Shown: positions 1 through 7,630, numbered from the stretch's first letter. The stretch is DNA of 17,795 nucleotides from Ferrithrix thermotolerans DSM 19514 (GCA_945860575.1 CAMAQQ010000009.1:1-17795), one strand, 5' to 3'. Translations and numbers: made by a program. Notes: a model not told the origin generated them from the letters alone.

Positions 1-83
1 AGTCGCGCAGAATCACGCGGTTCGATTGGCGTCTGAGCAATCAGTTCATGGGGTAATTGATAGTCAAAATCTTCTAGTCGCAC
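1..83 (-). CDS. queA: QueA, S-adenosylmethionine:tRNA ribosyltransferase-isomerase (N-terminal fragment)
   Basis: Only the first 27 codons are inside the window; the gene continues off the left edge. Reading the minus strand from a GTG at base 83 gives a peptide that starts VRLEDFDYQLPHELIAQ and goes on TPIEPRDSAR. This is the hallmark N-terminus of QueA (family pattern: DFD-x-LP-x-ELIAQ-x-P-x-x-PRD-x-(S/A)R). QueA transfers and isomerises the ribosyl moiety of S-adenosylmethionine onto 7-aminomethyl-7-deazaguanine in tRNA, giving epoxyqueuosine. The start lies 12 bases past the ruvB stop, so it is probably the next cistron of the ruv operon; a ruvB-queA neighbourhood is common in bacteria. 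No clear Shine-Dalgarno precedes the GTG. Identification rests on a short but very characteristic segment. Confidence 0.85.
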   Translation of the reverse strand, partial: MRLEDFDYQLPHELIAQTPIEPRDSAR

Positions 84-95
84 GACGGGAGAATT

Positions 96-1115
96 TTAGA
101 ATAACTCGGGCGCAGATGCTGGCGGTGTTTCACCGATATGGCGCCATGCCGATGGCATTGCGACACGACCACGCGGTGTGCGAGCCAGCAAACCTTGTTG
201 AATCAAGAATGGCTCGTAGACATCTTCTATGGTTTCGGTCTGCTCACTAACAGAAATCGCCAAAGTCGATAGCCCAACTGGACCACCACCAAATTGTCGA
301 CACAGTGCAGACAGAATCGCCCTGTCAACTTTATCTAAACCCAAATCGTCGACACCGAAAACTTCGAGCGCTTGTCGAGCACTGTTCTCTGTCACTTGAC
401 CATCGCCGCGAACTTCAGCATGGTCGCGAACACGACGCAACAAACGATTGGCAATACGCGGAGTCCCGCGTGATCGTCGTGCAATCTCGTGCGCGCCATT
501 TGCGTCTATCGGAACTTTCAAGATTCGCGCGGTGCGTTGCACGATCAGTTCGAGTTCATCCACTTCATAAAAATCAAGCCGTGCGACCAGACCGAAACGG
601 TCACGAAGCGGACCAGTGATCATGCCCGTACGAGTTGTCGCCCCGATCAGGGTGAACCGTGGCAAAGTCAGGCGAATCGACGAGGCCGATGCACCTTTGC
701 CGACAACGATGTCGATTTGAAAATCTTCCATTGCGGGATAAAGGATTTCTTCAACTTGTCGCGACAGACGGTGAATCTCGTCAATAAACAAGACATCATT
801 GACATCGAGTTTGGTGAGTATCGCTGCCAGATCGCCAGCGCGCTCAAGTGCGGGGCCCGAAGTAATGTGAATCTTCGCTGACATTTCGCTGGCGACAATG
901 CCTGCCATCGTCGTCTTGCCAAGACCCGGAGGCCCTGCCAACAAAATATGGTCTGCAGATTGTTCTCGTTTGCGAGCGGCTTCAAGCACGATGCCAAGAT
1001 GTTCTTTGAGTTCGCGCTGACCTACGAAATCACTTAACGATTTAGGCCGAAGACCAATATCGTCGTGGTCTGCCGGGTCGGTTGTTACTGCTGGATCGGT
1101 AAATTCTTCACGCAC
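96..1115 (-). CDS. ruvB: RuvB, Holliday junction branch-migration helicase (AAA+ ATPase)
   Basis: RuvB is the hexameric ATP-driven motor that pumps DNA through the RuvA-bound Holliday junction. With the chosen GTG start the protein has 339 residues, the normal family length. Visible motifs are Walker A GPPGLGKT (about 61-68), Walker B DVLFIDE (about 107-113), sensor 1 LIGATT (about 156-161), the arginine-finger segment GPLRDRFG (about 168-175) and a C-terminal winged-helix region ending near FGGGPVGLSTLA. The open frame extends about 50 codons further upstream inside ruvA, but that part has no RuvB character. The GTG at 1115 overlaps the ruvA stop by 8 bases and is preceded by GGGGG at 6-base spacing. 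It is co-transcribed with ruvA and ruvC upstream and probably queA downstream. Confidence 0.96.
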   Translation of the reverse strand: MREEFTDPAVTTDPADHDDIGLRPKSLSDFVGQRELKEHLGIVLEAARKREQSADHILLAGPPGLGKTTMAGIVASEMSAKIHITSGPALERAGDLAAILTKLDVNDVLFIDEIHRLSRQVEEILYPAMEDFQIDIVVGKGASASSIRLTLPRFTLIGATTRTGMITGPLRDRFGLVARLDFYEVDELELIVQRTARILKVPIDANGAHEIARRSRGTPRIANRLLRRVRDHAEVRGDGQVTENSARQALEVFGVDDLGLDKVDRAILSALCRQFGGGPVGLSTLAISVSEQTETIEDVYEPFLIQQGLLARTPRGRVAMPSAWRHIGETPPASAPELF

Positions 1116-1695
1116 GACGAGCCCCCAACATATTGAGTGCTTCACGCAACATCGCTTCAGAATCGTTGGATGCCGACATCTCGCGAAGCACATCGCGAAT
1201 TTCTTCGCTTGAGTAACCGAGCCCCGATAGTGCATCGCGAACATCACCGATGCTCGACGAGCCACTCATTGTGTTGCTGGATTCTAAAATGTTCAGATGT
1301 AAGCGACTCTTTAACTCGATCAACAATCGCTCTGCTGTTTTCTTACCGACTCCAGAGACAAGAGTCAAGGCAGGAATGTCTGAGCCGGCAACGATGTCGA
1401 CGAGCGCCCTCGGCGAGTGAGTTGCCAAGATTGTCATTGCCATATTTGGACCGACACCATGGGTCGCGATCAAAATCTCAAAGCAACGCCGCTCGTCTCT
1501 GTCAAGAAAACCATAAAGTGTTTGCGCATCTTCACGAACATGATGATGAATATAAACAAAAGCGGTCGTTGTCGGTTCAAGTTCACCGAGAGTTCTTGGC
1601 GTCACATGCACCAAATATCCGATGCCGTTGGTCTCAATCAACACTGTAGATTCAGTCGTTCGTTCGAGAATTATTCCGCGCAATGACCCAATCAT
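1108..1695 (-). CDS. ruvA: RuvA, Holliday junction recognition subunit
   Basis: RuvA tetramers bind four-way junctions and load RuvB. The 195-residue product begins MIGSLRG, the typical start of the N-terminal OB-fold domain (about 1-63). Two helix-hairpin-helix motifs follow: IATHGVGPNMA (about 76-86) and LVSGVGKKTAERLL (about 112-125). A variable linker comes next, then the C-terminal RuvB-binding domain (about 148-193, DALSGLGYSSEEI). The start codon overlaps the ruvC stop as ATGA (1692-1695), and the end overlaps the ruvB start by 8 bases, so ruvC-ruvA-ruvB form one translationally coupled unit. Length and domain order are normal. Confidence 0.97.
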   Translation of the reverse strand: MIGSLRGIILERTTESTVLIETNGIGYLVHVTPRTLGELEPTTTAFVYIHHHVREDAQTLYGFLDRDERRCFEILIATHGVGPNMAMTILATHSPRALVDIVAGSDIPALTLVSGVGKKTAERLLIELKSRLHLNILESSNTMSGSSSIGDVRDALSGLGYSSEEIRDVLREMSASNDSEAMLREALNMLGARRA

Positions 1696-2255
1696 GCCGA
1701 CCGCACTTTAGCCTCATGTATTTTTATCGCCAAACTATTTGAAGCAATGTGACACAGCGCTATCGCTGCAGCGTCGGCGGCGTCAGCCGGTTTTGGAATC
1801 GTGTTTAGACCAAGACGTTGTTTGACCATTTTTTGCACTTGAGCTTTATCTGCTCCTCCCCAACCCGTGATCGCGAGTTTCACTTGGTTGGGCGTGTACT
1901 GCTCAACTTGCAAACCACGGCGAGCGGCCGCACTTAGCGCAAGACCACTGACCTGACCAACGCTCATTGCGGTACGCACATTGGATTGAAAAAAAATGTG
2001 CTCAACGGCTACGACAGACGGCTTATATTCATCTAACAGTTCTTCAATTTCTAAACTTATTTCGGCGAGTCGCTGTGGCAACCCTTGATCTGGACTCGTG
2101 CGCAAAACGCCCAGCGCATGCATCGTGATTTGGGTTGCACCTTGAACCTCTAAAACGGCATAACCACACCTGGTTAAACCTGGGTCTATTCCGAGAACTA
2201 CTGAAGTCTTGAAGCCATCTGCGAGATTTGCGCTGTCTGCTGACTGGGCGAACAT
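1692..2255 (-). CDS. ruvC: RuvC, Holliday junction resolvase
   Basis: RuvC is the endonuclease that cuts Holliday junctions symmetrically. The RNase H-like fold is recognisable from GIDPGLTRCG (catalytic Asp24 with this start), VAVEHIFF (Glu85) and PADAADA (Asp158 and Asp161), which supply the four acidic metal ligands. Two starts are possible. The ATG at 2288 would give 198 residues and overlap the peroxiredoxin gene by 23 bases. The ATG at 2255 gives 187 residues and lies closer to the family start, which usually sits a few residues before the GIDPG strand. I prefer 2255; it has no Shine-Dalgarno but is preceded by TAACAT at 7-base spacing, which could be a -10 element of a leaderless transcript. 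The end overlaps ruvA as ATGA. Confidence 0.94.
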   Translation of the reverse strand: MFAQSADSANLADGFKTSVVLGIDPGLTRCGYAVLEVQGATQITMHALGVLRTSPDQGLPQRLAEISLEIEELLDEYKPSVVAVEHIFFQSNVRTAMSVGQVSGLALSAAARRGLQVEQYTPNQVKLAITGWGGADKAQVQKMVKQRLGLNTIPKPADAADAAAIALCHIASNSLAIKIHEAKVRSA

Positions 2256-2262
2256 ATGTTCT

Positions 2263-2268
2263 ATGTTA
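2263..2268 (-). promoter_or_regulatory. Possible -10 element (TAACAT) for internal leaderless ruvC transcript
   Basis: On the minus strand TAACAT is followed by seven bases and then the ATG at 2255. This matches the actinobacterial TAnnnT -10 pattern placed so that transcription would begin at the start codon. No convincing -35 is seen and the element overlaps the end of the peroxiredoxin gene, so it may be coincidental. Confidence 0.25.
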
Positions 2269-2742
2269 CTGGATACCTGCTTGGGCATTGGCGACTGCTT
2301 CGATCAGTTCTTTGACGGGTCGAAAGGTGACGCCGACAAGCGCTCGGTGAACATATTTAATTACCCCATTTGGGTCAATAACAAAAACACTTCGTCTCGG
2401 CAGACCTGCAAACCCAACCACCCCATAATCGCTCAGAACTTTCTTGTCAGGGTCTGAGAGCAACGGAAAACCAAATTTATGTTTGTCGGAGAAATTCTCG
2501 TGACTGGCAATGTCTTGGTGAGAAATCGCCAATACTTGCGAACCAACCTTCGAAAATTGTGCAAGTTCGATGTTATACGAACAGAGTTGCTTTGTGCATA
2601 CTGGTGTCGCATCGCCAGGATAAAACACCAGCACGACAGTTACACCACGAAACTGCGAAAGCGAATAATTCTTGCCACCCGTGCCGGGCAACGAGAAATC
2701 TGGCGCTTTACTGCCGACCTCAACAACTATTTCTTTTGACAT
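2266..2742 (-). CDS. bcp: Bcp/PrxQ-type peroxiredoxin (thioredoxin-dependent thiol peroxidase)
   Basis: A cytosolic thiol peroxidase of the AhpC/TSA superfamily, reducing hydrogen peroxide and organic hydroperoxides with electrons from a thioredoxin-like donor. The 158 residues show the N-terminal VGSKAPDFSLPGTGG strand and the active-site segment FYPGDATPVCTKQLC. This gives the peroxidatic Cys49 and a second Cys54 five residues later, the C-x4-C pairing typical of Bcp/PrxQ. The resolving-cysteine role is assigned by family analogy. LPRRSVFVIDPNGVIKY is the conserved C-terminal strand pair. No signal peptide is present. Its ATG overlaps the yebC stop by one base (TAATG) and it ends just before ruvC, so it is embedded in the yebC-ruvCAB transcription unit. 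Confidence 0.93.
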   Translation of the reverse strand: MSKEIVVEVGSKAPDFSLPGTGGKNYSLSQFRGVTVVLVFYPGDATPVCTKQLCSYNIELAQFSKVGSQVLAISHQDIASHENFSDKHKFGFPLLSDPDKKVLSDYGVVGFAGLPRRSVFVIDPNGVIKYVHRALVGVTFRPVKELIEAVANAQAGIQ

Positions 2743-3488
2743 TATCCAACCTCTTCCATTAACTTTTCTGAAATATCGAAATTGGCGTAGACATCTTGTA
2801 CATCATCGTTGTCATCAAGTTCGTGCATGATTTTTAGGATCGCCTTGGCCTCGTCAGCATCGGTCACTTCGACAGTATTTGCCGAAAGCATCGTCGTTGT
2901 TGCAGAGTTCACCGTAATTTTTGCTGCTTCAAGTGAGTTCTTCAAATCCCAGACTTGACTTGGATCACAAGTTACATGCCACATTTCTTCGTCGGCAGTG
3001 ATGTCTTCTAATCCGTGCTCGAGCCCAACCGTCATCAAATCATCTTCACTCACAGATTTCGCTACAAGAATCACACCTTTGCGCGAAAACTGCCAGCCGA
3101 CTGCGCCAGGAGCCGCCATTGATCCGCCTTGTTTCGAAAAAATTATTCGCACATCAGCGGCCGTTCGATTGCGGTTGTCGGTGAGGATGTCGATCAACAT
3201 CGCGACTCCGCCGGGAGCATACGCTTCGTAAGTGACCGACTCATAAACCTTCCCATCGGTTTCACCCATTCCTCGCTTGATGGCACGCTCAATCGCGTCG
3301 TTGGTCATCTGTGCACTTTTCGCCTTTGATACAACCGTTCGCAAAGCCGCATTTACTGCGACATCTCCGCCACCTTCGCGCGCGGCTACTTCGAGCAAAC
3401 GCGACAATTTTGCAAAGGTCTTTCCGCGAACTTTGTCGATAGCCGCCTTCTTATGTTTAATCGTCGCCCATTTAGAGTGTCCCGACAT
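2742..3488 (-). CDS. yebC: YebC/TACO1 family protein (DUF28)
   Basis: The 248-residue product begins MSGHSKWATIKHKKAAIDKVRGK, the invariant N-terminus of the YebC/TACO1 family, and carries the conserved stretches NDAIERAIKRG and TDNRNRTAADVR. Members have been described as DNA-binding transcriptional regulators. More recent work on some YebC proteins, as on mitochondrial TACO1, supports a role in translation of difficult (for example proline-rich) sequences; which applies here cannot be read from sequence. The start is fixed by a strong Shine-Dalgarno (AAAGGAG) overlapping the pdxT end. It lies 2 bases after pdxT and overlaps the peroxiredoxin gene by one base. The yebC-ruvC neighbourhood is widely conserved. 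Confidence 0.95.
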   Translation of the reverse strand: MSGHSKWATIKHKKAAIDKVRGKTFAKLSRLLEVAAREGGGDVAVNAALRTVVSKAKSAQMTNDAIERAIKRGMGETDGKVYESVTYEAYAPGGVAMLIDILTDNRNRTAADVRIIFSKQGGSMAAPGAVGWQFSRKGVILVAKSVSEDDLMTVGLEHGLEDITADEEMWHVTCDPSQVWDLKNSLEAAKITVNSATTTMLSANTVEVTDADEAKAILKIMHELDDNDDVQDVYANFDISEKLMEEVG

Positions 3489-3490
3489 TT

Positions 3491-4087
3491 CTAAACTCCT
3501 TTCAAAAACAATTCGTGTAATCGCACATCATCGGCTAACTCCGGATGAAATGAGGCAACCAAGACATTTTCTTGTCGCGCCAACACAACATCGTCTCCAC
3601 AATATGCCAACGGCGTAACACCCGACCCAAGCGAAACGATACGCGGCGCACGAATAAACACTGCATGAAAAGGCTGATCTAGTGAGTCAATTTTGATATC
3701 TGCCTCAAAACTGTCAATTTGACGTCCATAGGCATTGCGTTGCACATCAATATTGATTGCGTCAAATGACAGCTGATCGGCACGTCCGTCGAGAATAGTT
3801 CTAGATAACAAAATCATTCCGGCGCATGTGCCGAACACGGGTAGACCTTCTTTTAATCGCCTCGAAATTGGCTCAAACAATTGTGATGATTCAAGCAATT
3901 GAGACATCGTCGTCGACTCTCCGCCTGGCATAACAAGAGCATCAACTTTTTCGAGATTCGCGGGTGTGCGAACTTCTATCGCGTCGACAGATAATTCATG
4001 AAAAACTTTTTGATGTCTGGCAAATGCGCCCTGAAGCGCAAGTACACCAACTTTTATTGCAGCCTTTTTACTCGAAACGCCAACCAC
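3491..4087 (-). CDS. pdxT: PdxT, glutaminase subunit of PLP synthase
   Basis: PdxT hydrolyses glutamine and channels ammonia to PdxS for direct synthesis of pyridoxal 5'-phosphate (DXP-independent route). The 198 residues fit the class I glutamine amidotransferase fold. VGVLALQGAFARH lies at the N-terminus, MPGGESTT (about 53-60) holds the oxyanion-hole region, the nucleophile is Cys88 in FGTCAGM, and His181/Glu183 in FHPEL complete the triad. The start is a GTG at 4087 with GAGG seven bases upstream; no better start lies nearer the IKVGVLALQG strand. The GAGG sits inside a short GAGGCCTC palindrome (4091-4098), which could weakly mask it. pdxS ends 18 bases upstream and yebC starts 2 bases downstream, so the gene is in an operon with both. 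Confidence 0.95.
   Translation of the reverse strand: MVGVSSKKAAIKVGVLALQGAFARHQKVFHELSVDAIEVRTPANLEKVDALVMPGGESTTMSQLLESSQLFEPISRRLKEGLPVFGTCAGMILLSRTILDGRADQLSFDAINIDVQRNAYGRQIDSFEADIKIDSLDQPFHAVFIRAPRIVSLGSGVTPLAYCGDDVVLARQENVLVASFHPELADDVRLHELFLKGV
3496..3502 (-). promoter_or_regulatory. Strong Shine-Dalgarno of yebC
   Basis: AAAGGAG on the minus strand, about 7 bases upstream of the yebC ATG, overlaps the last codons of pdxT. It confirms the yebC start and shows that this genome does use canonical ribosome binding sites at some operon-internal genes. Confidence 0.8.
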
Positions 4088-4105
4088 CAGGAGGCCTCGA
4101 GTCGT

Positions 4106-4999
4106 TTACCAACCGCGCTCGGCGAATCGCTCTTGAATGTTGTCCATTCCGATTCCGGTCATCGGTGCACCCAAGTTACGACTGACTTTTGCAATTATTG
4201 CCGCATCTCTAAAATGGGTCGTCGCTTCAACAATTGCTCGTGCACGCGGTGAGGGGTCATCACTCTTGAATATTCCGGAACCAACAAAGACAGCTTCAGC
4301 ACCCAGTTGCATCGCCAACGCAGCGTCACTCGGCGTGGCGATTCCGCCTGCACAAAATAATGGAACTTGCAACCACCCTGTTTCGGCAATTTCTTGCACC
4401 AACGGCAACGGCGCTTGAAGTCTTTTTGCCCACTCAAATAATTCAGCCGAATCGGCTTTCGTGATCTTGCGAATATCGCCAATAATCGAGCGCAGATGTC
4501 GCACTGCCTCGACAATGTTGCCGGTGCCTGCTTCGCCTTTTGAGCGAATCAACGCAGCGCCTTCACTAATTCGTCGCAACGCCTCACCAAGATTTGTTGC
4601 TCCACAAACGAACGGAGGCTTAAATGCGAACTTGTCAATGTGATGCGACTCGTCGGCGGGTGTCAAAACTTCGCTCTCGTCAATAAAATCAACATTGAGA
4701 GATTCAAGAACTTGGGCTTCAACGAAGTGGCCAATTCTCGCTTTGGCCATGACTGGTATCGAGACAACCGCTTGAATCTTTTCGATCATCTCGGGATCAC
4801 TCATGCGAGCGACGCCACCATCACGACGAATATCTGCTGGCACACGCTCAAGAGCCATAACTGCACAAGCACCCGCGTCTTCGGCGATCTTCGCCTGATC
4901 AGCATTGACAACATCCATGATCACGCCGCCTTTAAGCATTTCTGCTAAACCGCGCTTGACGACCATTGAACCGGTTTTGGTCACTTCACTTTTTGCCAT
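4106..4999 (-). CDS. pdxS: PdxS, PLP synthase lyase subunit
   Basis: PdxS is the dodecameric TIM-barrel synthase that condenses ribose 5-phosphate, glyceraldehyde 3-phosphate and ammonia (from PdxT) into pyridoxal 5'-phosphate. The 297 residues are highly typical: GGVIMDVVNADQAKIAEDAG with Asp29, ALERVPADIRRDGGVARMSDP, PVMAKARIGH with the Schiff-base Lys86, and KGEAGTGN with the second lysine at about 154. A TTG two codons upstream (5005) could also initiate. However, GAGGG at 5006-5010 stands six bases before the ATG at 4999, which decides the start. It is the first gene of a pdxS-pdxT-yebC run and is separated by about 60 bases from the DUF3048 gene upstream. Confidence 0.97.
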   Translation of the reverse strand: MAKSEVTKTGSMVVKRGLAEMLKGGVIMDVVNADQAKIAEDAGACAVMALERVPADIRRDGGVARMSDPEMIEKIQAVVSIPVMAKARIGHFVEAQVLESLNVDFIDESEVLTPADESHHIDKFAFKPPFVCGATNLGEALRRISEGAALIRSKGEAGTGNIVEAVRHLRSIIGDIRKITKADSAELFEWAKRLQAPLPLVQEIAETGWLQVPLFCAGGIATPSDAALAMQLGAEAVFVGSGIFKSDDPSPRARAIVEATTHFRDAAIIAKVSRNLGAPMTGIGMDNIQERFAERGW

Positions 5000-5005
5000 C
5001 TTCAA

Positions 5006-5010
5006 CCCTC
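5006..5010 (-). promoter_or_regulatory. Shine-Dalgarno deciding the pdxS start
   Basis: GAGGG on the minus strand, followed by TTGAAG and the ATG at 4999. The spacing favours this ATG over the in-frame TTG two codons upstream. Confidence 0.65.
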
Positions 5011-5044
5011 AAATTCTGTAGAAGTTTCAGCGTAACGATTAACC

Positions 5045-5061
5045 GCGAAACTATTTTTCGC
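5045..5061 (-). terminator. Short hairpin after the DUF3048 gene (weak terminator candidate)
   Basis: A perfect 6-bp inverted repeat (GCGAAA / TTTCGC) with a 5-base loop sits at the DUF3048 stop codon. On the minus strand it is followed by GGTTAATCG rather than a run of T, so it is not a canonical intrinsic terminator. It could be an attenuating or mRNA-end-protecting stem between the lipoprotein gene and pdxS, or chance. Confidence 0.25.
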
Positions 5062-6143
5062 TATGGATACTTGGCTTTCTTGATATCTTCACCTGGCGCA
5101 ATGTTAATCGCCGACTTGGCGCGTATTACTTCTATCCATGTGCGACCAGGTGTGAATTTGATTACCTCGCCGGTTATATCTTTGTAGACGAATGGCAACT
5201 CAGGGTCAGTTCGCTCCCATGTACCTTGCACCAGAACCCCTGCTGTGTAAACCCAAACTTCACCACTACCAACAGATTTGGCAACAGGGCTCGAACCGGA
5301 TTTTCCATAGACGACGGACATCACAACAACGTTTTGCGCATTAACTCGAACATCTTGCATGTCAACATGCGCCTTGTCATCTTGCGATCGAACAAAAGTC
5401 AACAGGTCTGGGTTCCACTCCCACATCACCTTTACTCCATCCATCGTTATCTTCGTCGCGATAGTTGGTTTTGATGCAGTTGTAACGGGCTCATCAGCCG
5501 CGCGATATTCAAATTGCGGTACCGGAGGTTTCGCATCTTCAGGCGCAAGCGACCAAAGTTTTGTAGTTTCAGCGATTAAGTTGTGCGGTGCATTACGACT
5601 TGACTCGCGTCGGTAACCACCCTTTTCATTGGCAACAGAATGACTCAGGTCGACTAGCCATGACTTGCGAATCGCCGAAGTGACTTTTGAGTTACCACCA
5701 CTCCACGCAAAAAGTGGATGGTTGAGAGAGCCAAGTAGATCTATATCTTGCGCACGACCACTACGAATCGGCCCTACTGGATCACTGCCTTGTGAATGAA
5801 ACACGGCGGCGAACCGAGTCAACTGCTCGACATTTTCTTCAAATACCAAATCTGCCTGGTTTAAACCCCACTGCGGACGAGCTCTGGGGTGGTTATCGAT
5901 TTTTACGACCAGCGCTGGACGATTAAGAATTGACTCATCTGCTGCTGGAGCGCCAGTCAATGGGTTCACTACAACAGGAATTGTCGTTGTAGTCGTAGTT
6001 TCAGGAACCGTAGTAGCAACAACTTCTTCGGCCGGAAGAGCCGGTGCTGTGTCAGAGTTGCCTCCACAGCTGGCGACAATCAAACCCAGTACGAGCGCCG
6101 AGGCAATCCCTAAATTACGTCGTGTGGTTGAATGATTTTTCAT
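5061..6143 (-). CDS. DUF3048 (YerB-type) lipoprotein
   Basis: A 360-residue predicted lipoprotein. A short basic N-terminus (KNHSTTRR) and a hydrophobic stretch lead to the lipobox VASC with Cys26 as the lipid-modified residue. A Thr-rich linker (about 44-55) and then the exported domain follow. The segment NPLTGAPAADESILNRPALVVKIDNHPRARPQ, the FEENVEQLTRFAAVFHSQ stretch and the PIRSGRAQDI motif (about 125-134) are characteristic of the DUF3048 family (B. subtilis YerB). Its molecular function is, to my knowledge, not established. A C-terminal part (about 210-350, ending FTPGRTWIEVIRA) corresponds to the family's second domain. It starts 3 bases after the htpX-like gene with a good Shine-Dalgarno, suggesting co-expression with the lemA-htpX pair in an envelope-related unit. 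Confidence 0.88.
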   Translation of the reverse strand: MKNHSTTRRNLGIASALVLGLIVASCGGNSDTAPALPAEEVVATTVPETTTTTTIPVVVNPLTGAPAADESILNRPALVVKIDNHPRARPQWGLNQADLVFEENVEQLTRFAAVFHSQGSDPVGPIRSGRAQDIDLLGSLNHPLFAWSGGNSKVTSAIRKSWLVDLSHSVANEKGGYRRESSRNAPHNLIAETTKLWSLAPEDAKPPVPQFEYRAADEPVTTASKPTIATKITMDGVKVMWEWNPDLLTFVRSQDDKAHVDMQDVRVNAQNVVVMSVVYGKSGSSPVAKSVGSGEVWVYTAGVLVQGTWERTDPELPFVYKDITGEVIKFTPGRTWIEVIRAKSAINIAPGEDIKKAKYP

Positions 6144-6146
6144 TGG

Positions 6147-7052
6147 TTAGATCTCCCTTAATAAAGCAATTCGTTCTGATAACGGTGGGTGGGTATTGAA
6201 CAATTTATGGAATCCCGCAAGTTTACCCGAATCTCTAACACCAGATAGTGGTTGTTCAATCCACATATGTGCCGTAGCCATACTCGCCGAGTGTGTGACG
6301 GTGCTGTCTGCCTCAAGTTTCTCAAGCGCAGAGATTAATCCTGGTGGATATCTAGTTAATTGACATGCCGATACATCTGCCAGAGTTTCACGACGTCGAC
6401 TAATTGTCGCCTGCATCATTCGTGCAACCAGTGGCGCGATTATCAATAATGCAAAGCCGATAAAGGCAAGTGGATTTGAAGAATTACCACGGTCATTGTC
6501 GCGACTCACTCGCCCACCGTTCCACCACATCATTCGAATTGATATATCGGTTAACAATGCCACAGCGCCAACGAGCGTTACGGCCAGTGTTGACACCAAA
6601 ATATCGTAATTTTTGATGTGTGAAAGTTCGTGCGCCAACACCCCTTCGAGTTCGACACGGTCTAATTTTTCTAACAATCCAGATGTGACAGCAACCGCGG
6701 CATGTTTTGGATTGCGACCCGTCGCAAAAGCATTTGGTGCGTCATCTTGAATCACATAAAGGCGCGGTTTAGGCAACCCGCCTGCGATACATAAGTTCTC
6801 AACCAAGTTATGCAGACGCTTGTACTGAACTTCGTCGGCAGGTTTAGCGCGACTAACTTTGAGGGCAATTTTGTCTGACTGCCAAAATGAAATAGCCGCT
6901 ATTACTCCAGAAAAAATAAGCGCAAAGCTTGTGCCGAAAATCGGGTTGCCTATAACTAAACCGGCCGCGGCGCCAACCACGACAAGAAACAAAGAAAAAC
7001 CAAATAATAAAAATACCGAACGACGTTTGTTCGAAGCGATTAAGTCGTACAT
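6147..7052 (-). CDS. htpX: HtpX-like membrane zinc metalloprotease (peptidase family M48)
   Basis: HtpX-type proteases are integral membrane endopeptidases involved in membrane-protein quality control. The 301-residue protein has two N-terminal transmembrane helices (about 13-33 and 38-57). The zinc motif HELSH (141-145) follows LEGVLA, two further hydrophobic helices lie at about 153-170 and 194-213, and the third zinc ligand is Glu222 in RRRETLADVSA. The conserved FNTHPPLSERI segment is near the C-terminus. The order of elements and the length fit bacterial HtpX. It follows lemA by 21 bases, and lemA-htpX adjacency recurs in many bacteria. The DUF3048 gene follows 3 bases later. There is no strong Shine-Dalgarno before the ATG at 7052. 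Confidence 0.93.
   Translation of the reverse strand: MYDLIASNKRRSVFLLFGFSLFLVVVGAAAGLVIGNPIFGTSFALIFSGVIAAISFWQSDKIALKVSRAKPADEVQYKRLHNLVENLCIAGGLPKPRLYVIQDDAPNAFATGRNPKHAAVAVTSGLLEKLDRVELEGVLAHELSHIKNYDILVSTLAVTLVGAVALLTDISIRMMWWNGGRVSRDNDRGNSSNPLAFIGFALLIIAPLVARMMQATISRRRETLADVSACQLTRYPPGLISALEKLEADSTVTHSASMATAHMWIEQPLSGVRDSGKLAGFHKLFNTHPPLSERIALLREI
6151..6159 (-). promoter_or_regulatory. Shine-Dalgarno of the DUF3048 lipoprotein gene
   Basis: AAGGGAGAT on the minus strand stands seven bases before the ATG at 6143 and lies inside the 3' end of the htpX-like gene. It supports the chosen start and operon coupling. Confidence 0.7.
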
Positions 7053-7073
7053 ATTTAACAGCCGTTTCTAAAA

Positions 7074-7625
7074 CTAAAACTGCACCTTAGGAGCAGTTTT
7101 TTCGGCTTCGGTCGCTTCAAATGAATCACTTTCAGAGAATTTAAAAAGCGAGGCGATCAAGACACTCGGAAAACTATGCACCGAGTTGTTGTAGGCAAGA
7201 ACAGCGTCGTTATAAAACTGGCGAGCATAGGCAATGCGACTCTCGGTATTGCTGAGTTCTTCTTGTAGGTTCAAGAAACTCGCATTGGCTTTGAGGTCTG
7301 GATAAGCCTCGGACAAAGCGAAGAATTGACGCAATGCTCCTGATAAAGCACTATCTGCCGTGGCCTGGCCAGTTGCCGTACTCGGAGCCGACATTGCCGT
7401 ATTTCGAGCGGCGATTACATCTTGCAAGGTCTTTTGCTCAAAGTTCGCGTAGCCCTTGACGGTCTCAACAAGATTCGGAATCAGCTCGATACGCCTTTTA
7501 AGTTGCACATCAATTTGAGCCCAAGCGTTCGTGACTTGGTTGCGTCTTTGAACCAGCGAGTTGTAAATCATCGCGAGAATCGTGATCACGGCAAAGAATA
7601 GAACTAGACCAATCCAAACGCCCAT
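7074..7625 (-). CDS. lemA: LemA family membrane-anchored protein
   Basis: A 183-residue LemA family protein: one N-terminal transmembrane helix (about 3-22, VWIGLVLFFAVITILAMIYN) followed by a long helical extracytoplasmic or cytoplasmic domain. The signature segments are LVQRRNQVTNAWAQIDVQLKRRIELIPNLVETVKGYANFE, then LNLQEELSNTESRIAYARQFYNDAVLAYN. Its biochemical role is unsettled. It is often found beside HtpX-type proteases, as here. The ATG at 7637 would add four residues, but that codon is part of the GGAGG ribosome binding site of the ATG at 7625, so the downstream ATG is taken. It is probably the first gene of lemA-htpX-DUF3048, or a continuation from pimA 50 bases upstream. Confidence 0.94.
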   Translation of the reverse strand: MGVWIGLVLFFAVITILAMIYNSLVQRRNQVTNAWAQIDVQLKRRIELIPNLVETVKGYANFEQKTLQDVIAARNTAMSAPSTATGQATADSALSGALRQFFALSEAYPDLKANASFLNLQEELSNTESRIAYARQFYNDAVLAYNNSVHSFPSVLIASLFKFSESDSFEATEAEKTAPKVQF

Positions 7626-7630
7626 CACAA

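Noticed and set aside
489..881. 130-codon plus-strand open frame opposite ruvB
   Set aside because: It is a shadow of ruvB, whose AAA+ motifs occupy the same bases on the minus strand.
1116..1265. 50-codon N-terminal extension of ruvB
   Set aside because: The extra residues fall inside ruvA, have no RuvB similarity, and the GTG at 1115 has a purine-rich site at proper spacing.
1137..1649. 170-codon plus-strand open frame opposite ruvA
   Set aside because: ruvA is intact and coupled to its neighbours; the antisense translation has no recognisable fold or start context.
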